NCBI RefSeq assembly: GCF_900626075.1
Contig: NZ_UYZY01000001.1
Span: 496,001 to 560,000, forward strand
DNA: 64,000 bases
DNA from: Clostridium transplantifaecale
GTDB taxonomy: Bacteria; Bacillota; Clostridia; Lachnospirales; Lachnospiraceae
Direction of reading: 5' to 3'
Shown: piece after piece, positions 8,109-17,031 of the stretch
Layout: each line of letters begins with the position of its first letter
Position numbering within the stretch: position 1 is the first letter of the stretch
Translations under genes and position numbers: made by a program
Notes under the pieces: model-generated
The model's input: the letters and a program-made list of their open reading frames with translations, nothing else
Databases searched by the model: none
What the model was told of the DNA's origin: nothing

Positions 8109-10607
8109 ATGGCGGTTTGGATGATTGCCCGTGCCGGTATCCGTAAGAAAAAAGGCGTTGCCGTCTCCATGGGTATCCTGATCATGCTGGCCGCCGCCAT
8201 GTTCGATGTGGGGCTTACCCTGCTGGCCGGAGTGGGCAGTTTTTACGATCGGGAGAACGACCGGTTAAATGGGGCTCACTACATTGTCCGGTTTATGGGC
8301 AATTCCTATCAGGATGAATATCTGGACTATTTCCTGGAAGACGGCCGCGTCGAATCGGCAGAGACCGTGGAGGCCGTAATGATGAATATGGCCAGCTTCC
8401 CGGATGGGGGCGTTATTTCTCCCGATTTTATTCCAATGGATGGCATGGGTACCGCCGAGGGGTATGAGATAATGGAAACGGCAGATATAGGGGATAGCAT
8501 GGCCGTATATGTCCCGGTATTTTTCAAGGATATGGGATACCGGCTGGGCAGCAGGCTGGTTTTGGAATATAATAAGCAGATTCTGGAATTCAGGATTGCC
8601 GGTTTTACCCAGTCTACGTGGTTTCAGTCCTCCGTGAGCAGCCTTGTGGACATCTATGTTCCGCAGAAGACCTATGACCGGCTTTTCGAGATGATCGGCG
8701 GCGGATATCTGCTCAGGGTCCGGGTAAAAGACCAGGGGGATGTGGAAGCGATCCGTCAGGATTTCAAGGAAAATACGGATATCAATATTGAAGCGATTTC
8801 CCTGACTTCGGATGTTATGGATTTCTCCATCAATGAAATGCGGCAGGGCAGCACAATGGTGGTCAGCCTTTTGTCGGCCGTGCTGTTTATCTTCTCCTTC
8901 CTCATGGTGTTAGTGGCCGTGATCGTCATGCGTTTCCACATCCGCAATCATATCGAGGCCCAGATGAGCAGCCTGGGAGCCATGAGCGCCATCGGATATA
9001 CCGGGAACCAGCTCAGATGGTCCATTGCCGTGGAGTTCCTGATTATCAGTACCATTGGCACGGTTCTCGGAGCCCTGGCATCCTATGCGGTCATTGCGGG
9101 GCTGGGGGGAATCATCACCAGCTCGGTAGGCGTCTCATGGGCAGGAGGTCCCCACGGGAGCACCGATTTAATCAGCGCCCTTGTAATTATGGGAATTGTT
9201 CTGATTGTGTCTGTAAAAGCGGCGGGAAGGGCGGCAAAAATCCCTCCGATTGAAGCGCTGCGCGGGGGAATGAAAACACACAGCTTTGAGAAAAATTATT
9301 TTCCTCTGGAGAGGACGGCGGGGAAACTGCCGTTGGCCCTGGGAGTTAAAAATATGATGTACCAGAAAAAGACGTATCTGATGGTGGGATGCATTTTTAC
9401 AGGTGTTGCCTTTGCCTGCGGGTTTGCAGTTATTACCTGGTGGAATATGGGAAAGGACGATCAACTGGTCCGGAAGCTGACCGGGTTTGAAATCAGTGAT
9501 ATCATGGTTTACACGGCGCCCCACACGGATTACGGCGCCCTGGTTTCGGAGATAGAGGCCATGGACGGGGTGAGGAAGACGAATCTCTACGAGACGGGAT
9601 CGGCCAAAGTAAACGGGGAACTCCTGACCTGCTACCTGTCCGACGATTACGGCAAGATGGAGATGGTGGAAGTTTATGAGGGAAGTTTTCCGAAGTACGA
9701 TAATGAAATTGCCATCACCGGCGTGCTTGCCAAGGCCTGGGGAAAGTCGGTTGGGGACACGGTCAGCGTCCAGACGGAACAAGGCGTGGCAGAGTATGTC
9801 ATCAGCGGCCTGGGGCAGAGTATGAGCAACTTCGGCCGTCAGTGTTATCTGAATCTGGACGGGATGAAGAGGGTCTCTCCGTTTTATAAGAAGCACACAA
9901 TTTCCGTCTACCTGGAACCGGGAATCGTGATAGAGGATTTTATCGGGAAAATGGAAGAACGGTTTGAGGTACTGTCCCCCTCCGGGAGTACGGCGGAGAA
10001 CAGGCGGGAGAAGGACGCTGCGGGAAAGGCCAGGGAGAAAATGGCCGCGCTTTTGTCCTCCTATGGCGTGGACAGCGCCCAGTATGCCCTGATGGCGGAC
10101 GGTGAGATTGTGCTTTCCGGCAGTACAGACAGCTTTGTCATCGACCGGGTCGAAAATAACCAAAAGCTGTTTGTCAGTAATGTGGATACAATCGCTTCCT
10201 CCATCGGAGTGATGTCGGTTGTCATTCTGGGCGGAACATTTTTTATGATTATTCTGGTGCTCTACATGGTGATTCGCTCCATTCTGGTGCGCCAGAGGAC
10301 GGAGTTTGGAATTTACAAGGCGATGGGATATACGGACCGACAGTTGATGGAAATGATTGCAGCCAGCTTTCTCCCCATTTCGGTAGGCGGAACCCTGCTC
10401 GGCTGCATTTTGGCCTCCATGGGCGTTAACCGCCTGGCCAGCGCTTTGTTCGAACGGCTCGGCATTTCCAATCTGAAGATGGCGATCAATCCCTGGTTGA
10501 TGGCCGGTATGGGAATCATCATCGTGGCCGCCGCATTTGCCGTCTCCATGGCATTGGCACGGAAAATCAAGGGAATTACAGTCTACGGGCTGCTGACGGA
10601 GGAGTGA
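8109..10607 (+). CDS. FtsX-like ABC transporter permease
   Basis: About 832 residues: one N-terminal membrane segment, a large extracellular region, a three-helix FtsX block near residues 260-390, a second extracellular region, and a final FtsX block near 710-830 including the conserved FGIYKAMGYT loop. This doubled FtsX layout matches large permeases that mate with MacB-type ATPases. The frame opens upstream at 8091, but ATG 8109 lies just after GGTGGTG and after the ATPase stop, so it is preferred. It is an exporter or mechanotransmission subunit; the substrate is unknown. Confidence 0.88.
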   Translation: MAVWMIARAGIRKKKGVAVSMGILIMLAAAMFDVGLTLLAGVGSFYDRENDRLNGAHYIVRFMGNSYQDEYLDYFLEDGRVESAETVEAVMMNMASFPDGGVISPDFIPMDGMGTAEGYEIMETADIGDSMAVYVPVFFKDMGYRLGSRLVLEYNKQILEFRIAGFTQSTWFQSSVSSLVDIYVPQKTYDRLFEMIGGGYLLRVRVKDQGDVEAIRQDFKENTDINIEAISLTSDVMDFSINEMRQGSTMVVSLLSAVLFIFSFLMVLVAVIVMRFHIRNHIEAQMSSLGAMSAIGYTGNQLRWSIAVEFLIISTIGTVLGALASYAVIAGLGGIITSSVGVSWAGGPHGSTDLISALVIMGIVLIVSVKAAGRAAKIPPIEALRGGMKTHSFEKNYFPLERTAGKLPLALGVKNMMYQKKTYLMVGCIFTGVAFACGFAVITWWNMGKDDQLVRKLTGFEISDIMVYTAPHTDYGALVSEIEAMDGVRKTNLYETGSAKVNGELLTCYLSDDYGKMEMVEVYEGSFPKYDNEIAITGVLAKAWGKSVGDTVSVQTEQGVAEYVISGLGQSMSNFGRQCYLNLDGMKRVSPFYKKHTISVYLEPGIVIEDFIGKMEERFEVLSPSGSTAENRREKDAAGKAREKMAALLSSYGVDSAQYALMADGEIVLSGSTDSFVIDRVENNQKLFVSNVDTIASSIGVMSVVILGGTFFMIILVLYMVIRSILVRQRTEFGIYKAMGYTDRQLMEMIAASFLPISVGGTLLGCILASMGVNRLASALFERLGISNLKMAINPWLMAGMGIIIVAAAFAVSMALARKIKGITVYGLLTEE

Positions 10608-10611
10608 TAAT

Positions 10612-12807
10612 ATGAGAAAAAGATGGAAAATGGGCGCCGCTGCGCTCGGTCTGGCCGCTGTTCTGCCCATATCAGGATTTGGCGGGGAAGTTTTGGCCTT
10701 GTCCGGCCGTGGTGGGGAAGCTCTGAATGCATCTGGCCGCAGCGGGGAGGCTCTGGTTACGTCCGCCGGAAACAGCGGGATGAAATCCGGCCAAAGCCGG
10801 GAAAAACTCTACGGCATCGGCTCCACCAGCAAGGTCATAGTGACCGCGGCCGTCATGAAACTGGACGGAGAAGGAAAATTGTCTCTCGACGAACCGCTTA
10901 TCCGTTATCTTCCGGAATTTGAAATGGAGGATCCCCGTTATGTCCTGATCACGCCGCGCATGCTTTTAAACCACAGCTCCGGCCTCCAGGGAGGGACACT
11001 TACGAACTCCATGCTTCTGGGGGATTCGGACACATACAATCACGATATGCTTCTTCAAAAACTGAAAACGCAGCGGCTGAAAGCCGATCCGGGGGAATTT
11101 TCCACCTACTGCAACGACGGTTTCACTCTGGCGGAGCTCCTTGTAGAGCGTGTCAGCGGAATGAGTTTTACAGAATATATAGAGCATGAATTTGCGGCGC
11201 CTCTGGGGCTTGAAAATTTAGCCACGCCGCAGACACCGGATATTCTTAAACGCGCGGCCGCGGTGTATGATACCCAGACCGGAGAGCCGCTTCCGCCCGA
11301 GATGGCAAATGTCATCGGCAGCGGAGGCGTCTATGCCACTGCCGCCGATTTGTGCCTGTTTTCCCGTCTGTTTATGAGGGACCAGGGCGCGGCAGCAGGG
11401 CTTCTTCCGCAGCAGGCCGCACGGGAGATGGAGGAGAGCTCCTACGAAGAGGCGGTGAATCCGGAACATATCGATTCCACACTGTCTTACGGTCTGGGCT
11501 GGGACAGCGTGAATACCTATCCGTTCAGCCGTTACGGCATCAAGGCGCTGGTTAAGGGCGGAGACACCACGTTTTACCATTCAAGCCTGACCGTTCTGCC
11601 TGAGGAAAATGTGTCCTGTGCTGTGGTGACCAGCGGCGGTTCCAGCGTGGCCGCCCAGATTGCCGCTCAGGAAATACTGATGGAATATCTGGAGGAGACC
11701 GGACGGATTGTCAGGGAACCGGAGGATATGACGGTCGGAGGAGAATCAGAGGCTGCGGGTGAAATTCCGGGGGAACTTACAGCATGCGGAGGGTTTTATG
11801 CGGGAAGCGGCTTATTGTCGCTCTCCATGGGGAGTGACGGAACCCTGACACTGGAAAACCGCGGTACAAAGCGAGACAAACGCCAGGTCTATACCTATCG
11901 GGACGACGGCCGGTTTTACTCCACAAACGGCAATTATATGGATATGTCGGGCCGGCTTGTAAGAAGCAGCGACGGCAGGACAGGGAAAACATTCCTGGAA
12001 TTCAGGAGGGGAGAGGACGGGATAAACCGTCTGATGGCCGGTACCTTTGAAACATACCCTAAGTTAGGAAACACGGCGGTTTATCTGCCGGTGGCGGAAC
12101 AGCTTACAGTAGGACAGAGTACGGAAAGGAAGGCCGAAACCGGGCAGGTTAAGACAGAACAGGCTGAATTAGAACAGGGGGAAACCATGCAGGCTGAAAT
12201 GGGAGATGCAAAGAAAACAGAAGTCCCGGAAATGTGGAAGGAACAGAATGAAAAAGAATTCTATCTGGTGAGCGAGAAGAGCACCTCCTCTTTTTACCTG
12301 TCGCATTTTATGGTGGAGCCGCTGGTGGGAGAAGAAACGGCCGGATATTTGACCTTTGATTCCAATGAAATGCGGATGGCAGCCATTACTTCCGAGGAGG
12401 AAGCCAGATTCTTTCAGGAGCTCCCGGGACAGGCGGGCCGGGATTTGAGCGATTACCGAATCCGAATGCGGGATGGGAACGTATATCTTGAAAATGAGAG
12501 TTACCGTTTTATCCGTGAGGACGGAGTCGGAATTCTTACCGTGGGCGGTCAGCCGATCGTGATAGGGAAGGACGGTGATACGCGGTGGAGTAGATTTGGA
12601 AAAGAGCAGGAGGGACGTCCGGTCTCGATTAAAAAACCGGATTCCGGCGCCTGGTATGTCTATGACCACAGCGGCAAAACGATGAAGTGTGTGGCCAGTT
12701 CCTGGCTGATTGGGGACGGCGAATCATTCCTGCTTCCCGCAAAAGGCCTGATCGCGTTTGCGGGGGAGACAGGAGATGAATTCATGATAACGCCTGCGGT
12801 TCAGTAA
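10612..12807 (+). CDS. Secreted serine hydrolase of the class C beta-lactamase family
   Basis: 731 residues beginning with a signal peptide, then three tandem 10-residue Gly-rich repeats (SGRGGEAL-like), then a beta-lactamase/PBP-like hydrolase domain: STSK (SxxK nucleophile), YCNDG (YxN) and KGGDT in the third-motif position. The usual 40-50 residues before SxxK in this family are missing and replaced by the repeats. The C-terminal 350 residues are Glu/Gln-rich and then beta-rich. ATG 10612 follows GGAGTGAT, 4 bp after the permease stop, so it belongs to the transporter operon. It probably acts on cell wall or a peptide substrate. Confidence 0.8.
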   Translation: MRKRWKMGAAALGLAAVLPISGFGGEVLALSGRGGEALNASGRSGEALVTSAGNSGMKSGQSREKLYGIGSTSKVIVTAAVMKLDGEGKLSLDEPLIRYLPEFEMEDPRYVLITPRMLLNHSSGLQGGTLTNSMLLGDSDTYNHDMLLQKLKTQRLKADPGEFSTYCNDGFTLAELLVERVSGMSFTEYIEHEFAAPLGLENLATPQTPDILKRAAAVYDTQTGEPLPPEMANVIGSGGVYATAADLCLFSRLFMRDQGAAAGLLPQQAAREMEESSYEEAVNPEHIDSTLSYGLGWDSVNTYPFSRYGIKALVKGGDTTFYHSSLTVLPEENVSCAVVTSGGSSVAAQIAAQEILMEYLEETGRIVREPEDMTVGGESEAAGEIPGELTACGGFYAGSGLLSLSMGSDGTLTLENRGTKRDKRQVYTYRDDGRFYSTNGNYMDMSGRLVRSSDGRTGKTFLEFRRGEDGINRLMAGTFETYPKLGNTAVYLPVAEQLTVGQSTERKAETGQVKTEQAELEQGETMQAEMGDAKKTEVPEMWKEQNEKEFYLVSEKSTSSFYLSHFMVEPLVGEETAGYLTFDSNEMRMAAITSEEEARFFQELPGQAGRDLSDYRIRMRDGNVYLENESYRFIREDGVGILTVGGQPIVIGKDGDTRWSRFGKEQEGRPVSIKKPDSGAWYVYDHSGKTMKCVASSWLIGDGESFLLPAKGLIAFAGETGDEFMITPAVQ

Positions 12808-12833
12808 CGCTGAAGCATTAGCTTCTCACGGCA

Positions 12834-14129
12834 TCATGAAGCGCCGGCAAAAGGAATCAGCACCTCCACGGCGAATCCATCCTTGAGGTTACGGCATTTT
12901 ATATCGCCGCCCATCTGCTCCATCAGAAGACGGGAGATGTAGAGTCCCAGCCCGGAGCCCTCGGTCTTTTCTTCGGCCTGACGGCTGCCCCGGTAGTATT
13001 TTTGAAACAGGAAAGGGAGTTCCTCATCGGGGACTCCCTTTCCGAAGTCCCGGAATATTAATGACAGTCCGCTGCCTGTCATAGTGGATGAGACATGGAT
13101 GGCTGTATCCGCATATTTGTAGGAGTTGTGGATGATATTATCAATGACCTGAGAAATACGCAGGGTATCCATGAAAAGAAGACAGCCCGGAACCGGATCG
13201 AGCCGCACCTGCTCACAGTAATCGGCGCTTTGAATCATCGGAGCCAGAAGTTCACTGCTTTCCTCGGCCGGATTTACCGTCATTTTACCCAGGTCCTCCA
13301 GGGATGCCTGGAACAAATTGGTGACCAGGCGGTCAATCTGCCCTGCCTTTTCATAGATGGTTCCAATTTTATCCTTGGTCTTTCCTTCAGCCTCCGTTGC
13401 CAGCAGCAGTTCGCTGACCAGCTTGATGGAGGCCACCGGCGTTTTGATATCGTGGCTCAGTGACGCAATCAGCTCTTTTTTACTTCTGTCTGCCTCAGCT
13501 TCCCGCTGCCTGGCCTCCCTGAGCTGTTCGCGCATCAGATCAAAACTCTCCGTAAAGGCCCCGAAAATATGGCCGCGATCCATCGGCAGCGGAAAGTCCA
13601 GATTACCGGCCGCCACATGGCGGGCAAAATCCTTCAATTCCAGAAAGGGCCGGATGACGCGGCGGTTTAAATATAAGAAATAAAGTCCGGCCGGAACGGC
13701 GATCAGTGCCAGGAAAAAGAGGGCGGCGGTTATGAGCTGCCTCCGGCTTTTTGACAGGAGTTCGCCGTAGGAGGTGCGAATTAGAACCTTACCAACAACG
13801 CCCCCGCCGTTTTCTATATTAAGAACGGTCTGATGGTTTGAAACGGCATCATGGACCGAGGAGGGAGCCGCGGCGGAAGTTGCAAAAAGAAGCGTTCCCC
13901 GGTTGTCTAGGACTGCGTAATCATAAGAAATCCCGTCCTCCTCAGACAATCCGCCGGGAACTTCAAACTTCCGGGACTCCCAGGCATCCGCCGTCCCGCG
14001 CACAATACGGTTGATCGCCACCATATCTACCGGTGTTTCGCGGATTTCGGCAGTGAGGGAGTGAAGAACCATACCGCCGAGGAAAAGATAAAGAATGAGA
14101 GCCAGGAAGAGCCACCGTTTACGGATCAT
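12834..14129 (-). CDS. Sensor histidine kinase
   Basis: 431 residues with two membrane segments (about residues 5-27 and 135-155) around a 100-residue extracellular part, a HAMP linker, HisKA with ASLSHDIKTPVASIK, and a HATPase domain ending in GSGLGLYISRLLM. Its start overlaps the stop of the regulator gene by 4 bp (ATGA), so the two are translated together. It converges on the serine hydrolase gene with only about 26 bp between. It likely monitors the substrate of the neighbouring FtsX-type transporter; this is inferred from position. Confidence 0.92.
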   Translation of the reverse strand: MIRKRWLFLALILYLFLGGMVLHSLTAEIRETPVDMVAINRIVRGTADAWESRKFEVPGGLSEEDGISYDYAVLDNRGTLLFATSAAAPSSVHDAVSNHQTVLNIENGGGVVGKVLIRTSYGELLSKSRRQLITAALFFLALIAVPAGLYFLYLNRRVIRPFLELKDFARHVAAGNLDFPLPMDRGHIFGAFTESFDLMREQLREARQREAEADRSKKELIASLSHDIKTPVASIKLVSELLLATEAEGKTKDKIGTIYEKAGQIDRLVTNLFQASLEDLGKMTVNPAEESSELLAPMIQSADYCEQVRLDPVPGCLLFMDTLRISQVIDNIIHNSYKYADTAIHVSSTMTGSGLSLIFRDFGKGVPDEELPFLFQKYYRGSRQAEEKTEGSGLGLYISRLLMEQMGGDIKCRNLKDGFAVEVLIPFAGAS

Positions 14130-14818
14130 ACGCGTTCCTCCGCATCAAAACGGTATCCGGTGCCCCAGACGGTCACAATCCGTTTCGGATGATTGGGATC
14201 CTCCTCAATCTTTTCCCGCAGATGACGGATGTGGACCGAAAGAGTTCCCTCCGCGACGTAAGGGTCCGGCCAGACCTGGCCGAGCAGTTCTTCCTTTGGA
14301 ATGACGCGCCCCGGATTTTGGGCCAGATAAACCAGGAGCTTAAATTCCATCTCTTTCAGACGGATGAGAGCGCCGTCCACAAAGACCTTATGTCCCGGCA
14401 AATCGATGGTGACACGTCCGCTCGTCAGGGGGCTGTTGTCCGCGGCCGTCGTCTGTGCGCAGCGTTTCAGCACCGCCTTTACCTTTGCAAGTAGAATACT
14501 CAAGGTGTAGGGTTTCTGGATATAGTCGTCGCCCCCAATGTTTAAGGCGGTCAGAATATCGTCATCACTTGTTCTGGCGCTGATAAAAAGGATAGGGATG
14601 TCCAGATTTTCCCGCAGTTTCTTGCACAGGGCAAAACCGGACTGTTCTCCCAGATTGATATCGAGAAGAAGGACGGATACCGTGTTATCCCTCAAAAACT
14701 CGAGGCATTCCCTATAGCCGGTCACATAGGCGGAGGAAACTTCAAACAGGTTAAAATATTCACTGGTGGACTGGGCGATAGCCAGCTCATCATCCACAAT
14801 AAGACAGTCATAATGCAT
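14126..14818 (-). CDS. OmpR-family response regulator
   Basis: 230 residues: receiver domain with DDE acidic cluster near residue 7, phospho-acceptor Asp in LLLDINLG near 52 and Lys in YIQKPY, followed by an OmpR winged helix ending VWGTGYRFD. It is the promoter-proximal gene of a two-gene operon with the kinase at 12834-14129. Regulators of this type next to MacB/FtsX transporters often control the transporter genes. Confidence 0.92.
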   Translation of the reverse strand: MHYDCLIVDDELAIAQSTSEYFNLFEVSSAYVTGYRECLEFLRDNTVSVLLLDINLGEQSGFALCKKLRENLDIPILFISARTSDDDILTALNIGGDDYIQKPYTLSILLAKVKAVLKRCAQTTAADNSPLTSGRVTIDLPGHKVFVDGALIRLKEMEFKLLVYLAQNPGRVIPKEELLGQVWPDPYVAEGTLSVHIRHLREKIEEDPNHPKRIVTVWGTGYRFDAEERV

Positions 14819-14908
14819 GTAAAATTCTCCTTGGGGTGTTCTAGTCCTGTTATTATATCATGGAGAGATTTAAAAGGAAAGCGGATGGCCGCACCGAGCA
14901 TTTTATGG

Positions 14909-14914
14909 TATAAT
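14909..14914 (+). promoter_or_regulatory. -10 box for the small Cys-peptide gene
   Basis: TATAAT at 14909-14914, 35 bp upstream of the TTG start at 14944. The -35 region (near TGGCCG) is poor, so the promoter may need activation. Confidence 0.45.
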
Positions 14915-14943
14915 GAACACAGAAAAAATCAGGAGGTATCCAT

Positions 14944-15030
14944 TTGAAACGAATTATGCAACATGGAGCATGGAACTGTGCCGGACATCGAGACGGACGA
15001 TGCCCTGGGAACTGTGATGGAAATGATTAG
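14944..15030 (+). CDS. Small 28-residue Cys-containing peptide
   Basis: An open frame of 28 codons starting with TTG, preceded at ideal distance by AGGAGGT (14931-14937), with a -10 box upstream and a strong terminator just downstream. The peptide has three Cys in its second half (NCAGHRDGRCPGNCDG), two His and many Gly/Asp, and no signal peptide or membrane segment. The complete set of expression signals around so small a frame argues that it is real. Function is unknown; metal binding or a modified peptide are possible. Confidence 0.55.
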   Translation: MKRIMQHGAWNCAGHRDGRCPGNCDGND

Positions 15031-15072
15031 AGTGCAGCAGTGAGATTGCAAAATTAATTCTTTGACTGTTAA

Positions 15073-15108
15073 AAAAATGGGCAGAATGTCAAAATTCTAC
15101 CCATTTTT
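15073..15108 (+). terminator. Intrinsic terminator
   Basis: AAAAATGGG and AGAAT on the left pair with ATTCT and CCCATTTTT on the right around a 6-nt loop, with one mismatch. The A/T flanks let it act in both directions, for the small peptide gene and for the leftward ttcA-xer operon ending at 15143. Confidence 0.85.
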
Positions 15109-15142
15109 ATCTTTGGATATTTTAAACCTTTCGGATTCCCGC

Positions 15143-16198
15143 CTAATTATCCCGCAGCTGTACTTTGTTCCGCGCACTGCGCCGGCGCTCGTCCTCCAGC
15201 GCCGCATAATGTTTTTTAGTCGTATTTACGTCCGAATGTCCCAGTACATCGGCAACCAGGTAAATATCACCGGTTTCGCGATAAAGGCTGGTGCCGTACG
15301 TGCTCCTGAGCTTGTGGGGCGTGATTTTTTTTAAGGGAGTTACGATGCGGGCGTATTTTTTGACGAGATTTTCCACACTTCTGACATTCATCCGTTTTCT
15401 CTGCAGAGAGAGGAAGAGTGCGGATTCATGGCCTGGTTCGGGCGTCACATGTTTCCGCTCGTCGATATAATCTTTTAGGGCAAATTCTACTTCGGAACCA
15501 AAGTAGATTATTACCTCTTTTCCGCCCTTGCGGTGGATTTTGAGGCCTCCGGTTCCAAAATCAATATCGTCCAGGTTCAGGCCGACACATTCCGAAACAC
15601 GGATTCCGGTTCCCAGAAGAAGAGTCATCAGGGCCAGATCGCGAAGGCGTGTCTTCACATGGAATTCTCTCTGTTTTTCCGTCAGGTGGTCGCCCTCGTC
15701 CACCTGATCCAGGAGTTTTGCAACCTCATCGACTTCCAGGCGGATAATTTCCTTCTCGTGCAGCCTGGGAAGTTCGACAAGGGCGGCAGGGTTGTTTTTA
15801 ATGCGTTCCCTGCGGTAAAAGTAATTATAAAAGCTCTTTAAAGAGGACATTTTTCGCATAATACCTCGTTCCGTGTTGATGAGGTCCTCTTTTTTGTCTG
15901 TGGAATAGCATTTCAGAAATTCCATGTATTCTTCCAAATCCATCAGTTGGATCTCATCCAGGACAGTGAGAGAGAAGTCCTGCATTTTATAGTCCGCAAA
16001 GAGGGGATTCTGTTTCTTCAAAAATTCGAAAAAAGTTTTTAAGTCGTAGGCATAAGCAATTCTTGTGCGGGAAGAAGTGCGCGGCTCAATACCCCGGAAA
16101 AAATCGGCGCAGAAGGGTGGAAGTTCCTTCATCATCTGGCGCAGCCTTTTCGTATTCTCAAGTGTTTCCTGTTCATGGTAAGAGAGTGGCTTTCCCAT
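15143..16198 (-). CDS. Tyrosine recombinase, Xer-like (XerS-like length)
   Basis: A 351-residue tyrosine recombinase with an N-terminal SAM-like domain and a complete catalytic set: Arg in GTGIRVSE, Lys in RKGGK, HKLR (HxxR), His in LGHSD and Tyr in KKHYAAL. It is longer than XerC/XerD (about 300) and near XerS (about 356), the single recombinase of streptococci. A similar protein is, as far as I recall, a core gene of Lachnospiraceae, which fits chromosome dimer resolution. It follows ttcA by 1 bp. It is the only recombinase gene near the integrated phage, whose left end lies 790 bp upstream, so it is the best candidate for integrating it. Confidence 0.85.
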   Translation of the reverse strand: MGKPLSYHEQETLENTKRLRQMMKELPPFCADFFRGIEPRTSSRTRIAYAYDLKTFFEFLKKQNPLFADYKMQDFSLTVLDEIQLMDLEEYMEFLKCYSTDKKEDLINTERGIMRKMSSLKSFYNYFYRRERIKNNPAALVELPRLHEKEIIRLEVDEVAKLLDQVDEGDHLTEKQREFHVKTRLRDLALMTLLLGTGIRVSECVGLNLDDIDFGTGGLKIHRKGGKEVIIYFGSEVEFALKDYIDERKHVTPEPGHESALFLSLQRKRMNVRSVENLVKKYARIVTPLKKITPHKLRSTYGTSLYRETGDIYLVADVLGHSDVNTTKKHYAALEDERRRSARNKVQLRDN

Positions 16199-16199
16199 A

Positions 16200-16937
16200 T
16201 TAAATCAACTCCTTTATACGCTTTTGAGGCCAGCCATCTATATTACCCTCTGTGATGGCATGAAAAAAACGTTCCTTAACGCCAGGCGCGTCCAGATTTA
16301 ATTGTCTTGTTAATTGTTTAACATATTCGCGTTTTGTTTTTCCGTCCACCGGGCAGGGATTTTTACATACCGGCAGTTGATACCGGTTCTTAAATCCTAT
16401 GACATCGGCCTCATTTACATATATCATGGGACGGATCACTGTAAGTCCCGTGCGGTCCAGAAAGGTTTCCGGGGAAAAGGAATAAAACCGGCCTTCATAG
16501 ATCAGGGATAAAAGCATCGTTTCGATTAAATCGTCACGGTGATGCGCATAGGCAATTTTATTGCATCCGAGACGGATGGCTGCCTCATTGAGAGCGCCTT
16601 TTCTCATTTTGGCGCACAGTGCACAGGGATTGGATTCTTTGCGCGTGTCGAAAAGAATTTTTCCAATTTCCGTTGGCACTACGGTGTATTCCACGGATAA
16701 TTCTTCACAGAGCGATTTAACAGGTGATAAATCGAAACCGCTGAATCCTAAGTCAACTGTAATTGCACATAAATCAAATTTATTTGGATAAAACTTCTGA
16801 AGGCCCTGTAATGCATATAACAGAGTCAGGCTGTCCTTACCGCCGGAGATGCCGACCGCAATTTTGTCCCCGGCCCCAATCAGGCCGTAGTCATCAATGG
16901 CCTGGCGGGTGAGACTGAGCAGACGTTGGATTTTCAT
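16200..16937 (-). CDS. ttcA: TtcA-like tRNA 2-thiocytidine synthetase, PP-loop ATPase
   Basis: PP-loop enzyme with GISGGKDSL near residue 34, a CALC pair (CxxC) and a later Cys in CPVDG, as expected for TtcA-type tRNA thiolases that bind an iron-sulfur cluster. The frame extends to 17024, but the extension would cross the phage attachment repeat; ATG 16937 has AAGGAG (16949-16956 on the complement) at good spacing and gives the normal N-terminus. It is cotranscribed with the Xer-like gene from a promoter inside the attachment repeat. Confidence 0.85.
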   Translation of the reverse strand: MKIQRLLSLTRQAIDDYGLIGAGDKIAVGISGGKDSLTLLYALQGLQKFYPNKFDLCAITVDLGFSGFDLSPVKSLCEELSVEYTVVPTEIGKILFDTRKESNPCALCAKMRKGALNEAAIRLGCNKIAYAHHRDDLIETMLLSLIYEGRFYSFSPETFLDRTGLTVIRPMIYVNEADVIGFKNRYQLPVCKNPCPVDGKTKREYVKQLTRQLNLDAPGVKERFFHAITEGNIDGWPQKRIKELI

Positions 16938-16969
16938 AGAGTAATTGGCTCCTTTGTATGTTTGACGTA

Positions 16970-17005
16970 CAACTATTCGATAAAGTAGACTTTCACGAAT
17001 AGTTG
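16970..17005. other. Large palindrome at the left phage junction, possible recombinase site
   Basis: CAACTATTCGATAAAG (16970-16985) is an inverted copy, 14 of 16 bases, of CTTTCACGAATAGTTG (16990-17005), with a 4-bp centre TAGA. The size of arms and centre resembles Xer dif-type sites. The right arm is inside the 44-bp repeat, the left arm is chromosomal. It could instead be a regulator site for ttcA-xer. Confidence 0.5.
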
Positions 17006-17031
17006 GATATAGGTAGTATAACACTACTCTA
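16988..17031. repeat. Left attachment repeat (attL), 44 bp
   Basis: Identical over 44 bp to 23256-23299, starting GACTTTCACGAATAG and ending CACTACTCTA. After one mismatch the similarity continues (ATAAA, ATCAAT) to about 17046. It contains the inverted repeat GTAGT-ATAAC-ACTAC (17013-17027) and the -10 box of the ttcA promoter. It lies 50 bp upstream of the ttcA start. Confidence 0.9.

Noticed and set aside
9168..10670. 500-codon frame on the minus strand
   Set aside because: It lies opposite the FtsX permease, has no ribosome site or domain, and arises from codon bias of the real gene.
16938..17024. Longer TtcA N-terminus
   Set aside because: The extension is encoded by the attachment repeat and lacks a ribosome site; ATG 16937 has a good one.
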